Made by a program: the position numbers and the translations under genes. From Plasmodiophora brassicae (lineage: Eukaryota; Endomyxa; Phytomyxea; Plasmodiophorida; Plasmodiophoridae): DNA of 64,000 bases. How positions within the stretch are numbered: position 1 is the stretch's first letter; every line of letters begins with the position of its first letter. This document shows positions 63,110 to 64,000 of the stretch, in pieces. The notes beneath the pieces were generated by a model that was not told where the DNA came from, searched no databases, and saw nothing but the letters and a program-made list of their open reading frames with translations. The stretch spans positions 62,001 to 126,000 of the forward strand of contig JASFAU010000013.1 of assembly GCA_039704465.1 (NCBI GenBank). The letters run 5' to 3'.

Positions 63110-64000
63110 ATGAACCGCTGGGTGAACGCTGTCGTCGTCGTCGTCGTCGTCGTCGCATGCTCGCCGGGGTCGGCGCGGGTCGCCGTCCTGGACGACTCGA
63201 ACTTTGACGATGCGCTGGGGTCTGGCCCGGCCCTGGTTGAGTTCTACGCGCCGTGGTGCGGGCATTGCAAGGTCGGGGAGGGGTGCTGCGACCCCGGGGC
63301 GACAGGTCGCTGATGGCGCGCGTCGGGTTGCAGAATCTGAAACCGGAATGGGAGATGCTGGAGAGCGCGTTTTCGTCTGTCGACAAGGTCCTCATTGGCA
63401 ACGTTGACGCCGACCAGCACAAAGAGGTTGCGCAGAAATACCAAGTTTCGGTAGGCCCACCATGCCGCCTGTGCGTGTGAACGCGCCTAATCGTTCCACT
63501 TTAGGGATTTCCGGTGCGTCTCGATGCGGCTCCATCTGTCTAAGGCGTCGTATCTGACGAATGGGGCATGTTGCGACAGACGATCAAGTACTTCCCCGGT
63601 GACGGCGAGGAACCCGAAGACTACGAAGGAGGTCGCGATGCGACTGCTCTGGCTAACTTCGTCAATCAGAAGACAGGTCCTCGGACCCTCTGCGTGCTCG
63701 CAAATCCGAATCGCCATCCTCTGACTGTAGTGCTAATCGTGATCAGGCCTCAATGTGAAAATCCAAAAGCCTCCGACGTCCGTCACCGTTCTGAACACCG
63801 CGAACTTCGACCACATCGTCCTGGATAAGACAAAGAACGTTCTGGTGGTAGGTGACCCTCCCGGGGGTTGAACTTTCAGCATGTGCATGATTCCGGGTGC
63901 CGGCCAGGAATTCTACGCGCCCTGGTGTGGCCACTGCAAGGCACTTGCCCCGGCATACGAGCAGGTCGCCCAATCGTTTGTGGGCGACGACTCGGTCGTG
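63110..64000 (+). CDS. Protein disulfide isomerase, PDIA6/PDI-D type (5' part)
   Basis: A secretory-pathway thiol oxidoreductase, cut by the window edge. Exons: 63110-63271, 63334-63450, 63505-63513, 63580-63676, 63747-63847, 63908 onward. The signal peptide is [20 protein letters not shown], encoded by a GTC run. The first thioredoxin domain has [12 protein letters not shown] at the end of exon 1 and a GFPTIKYFPG motif. The GFP residues come from a 9-nt microexon, and the cis-proline is its last codon. The second domain starts after [20 protein letters not shown], and exon 6 brings a second [20 protein letters not shown]. Two a-type domains in tandem suit the PDI-D/PDIA6 class. The first active site and the CGHC pair are intact. 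Introns are 51-70 nt. Confidence 0.9.

Overview
This is a GC-rich eukaryotic nuclear window from a protist with compact genes and very short GT-AG introns. Those I could place by protein continuity run from about 43 to 78 nt. The cellular gene set is typical of a flagellate, secretory-pathway-bearing protist: a basal-body LRR protein of the PPP1R42 type, a probable SF-assemblin-like coiled coil, golgin-84, an L-type lectin, Rab11, RCE1, formin and Elongator ELP5. Together with a RAP/OPR protein, a Crinkler-like NTPase-nuclease and an FZL-type dynamin, this would fit a plasmodiophorid such as Plasmodiophora. That assignment is inference; nothing in the sequence proves the species.

Layout. 0.3-9.7 kb: a RAP/OPR organelle RNA protein, a possible small secreted protein, a WDR6/Trm734 WD40 gene carrying a 1.98-kb tandem duplication, and a secreted papain-like peptidase with fascin-like trefoils. 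10-12.1 kb: an inverted repeat with recombinase-like remnants and a 644-bp non-autonomous DNA element. 12.2-27.0 kb: dense cellular genes (multipass membrane protein, FZL-like dynamin, ERGIC-53/VIP36-type lectin, coiled coil, triose-phosphate-translocator-family transporter, an unknown gene, a choline-transporter-like protein, Rab11, a MARCH-type E3 ligase, RCE1).

27.8-47.3 kb is one unknown host gene split in two. Its halves lie at 27856-28999 and 46165-47229. They are separated by a chromodomain Ty3/gypsy element (29000-46164, identical 180-bp LTRs), which itself holds two further gypsy elements (29279-34608 and 36350-41969). A SINE-like insertion (46278-46764) sits in the upstream half. 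The host reading frame is continuous across both insertion sites once the insertions and one target-site copy are disregarded, so both look young.

48-64 kb: a large Crinkler-type NTPase/nuclease gene, an unknown spliced gene, a second SINE copy fused to a fragment of the split gene, then PPP1R42, a diaphanous-type formin, ELP5, golgin-84, a 1.05-kb hAT-like element containing retrotransposon debris, and the 5' part of a protein disulfide isomerase gene that runs off the right edge.

Functional threads: WDR6 and ELP5 both serve tRNA wobble-base modification. Golgin-84, lectin, Rab11, RCE1, MARCH and PDI serve the secretory and prenylation pathways. PPP1R42, the coiled coil and formin serve the cytoskeleton. 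These are separate genes on both strands, not operons.
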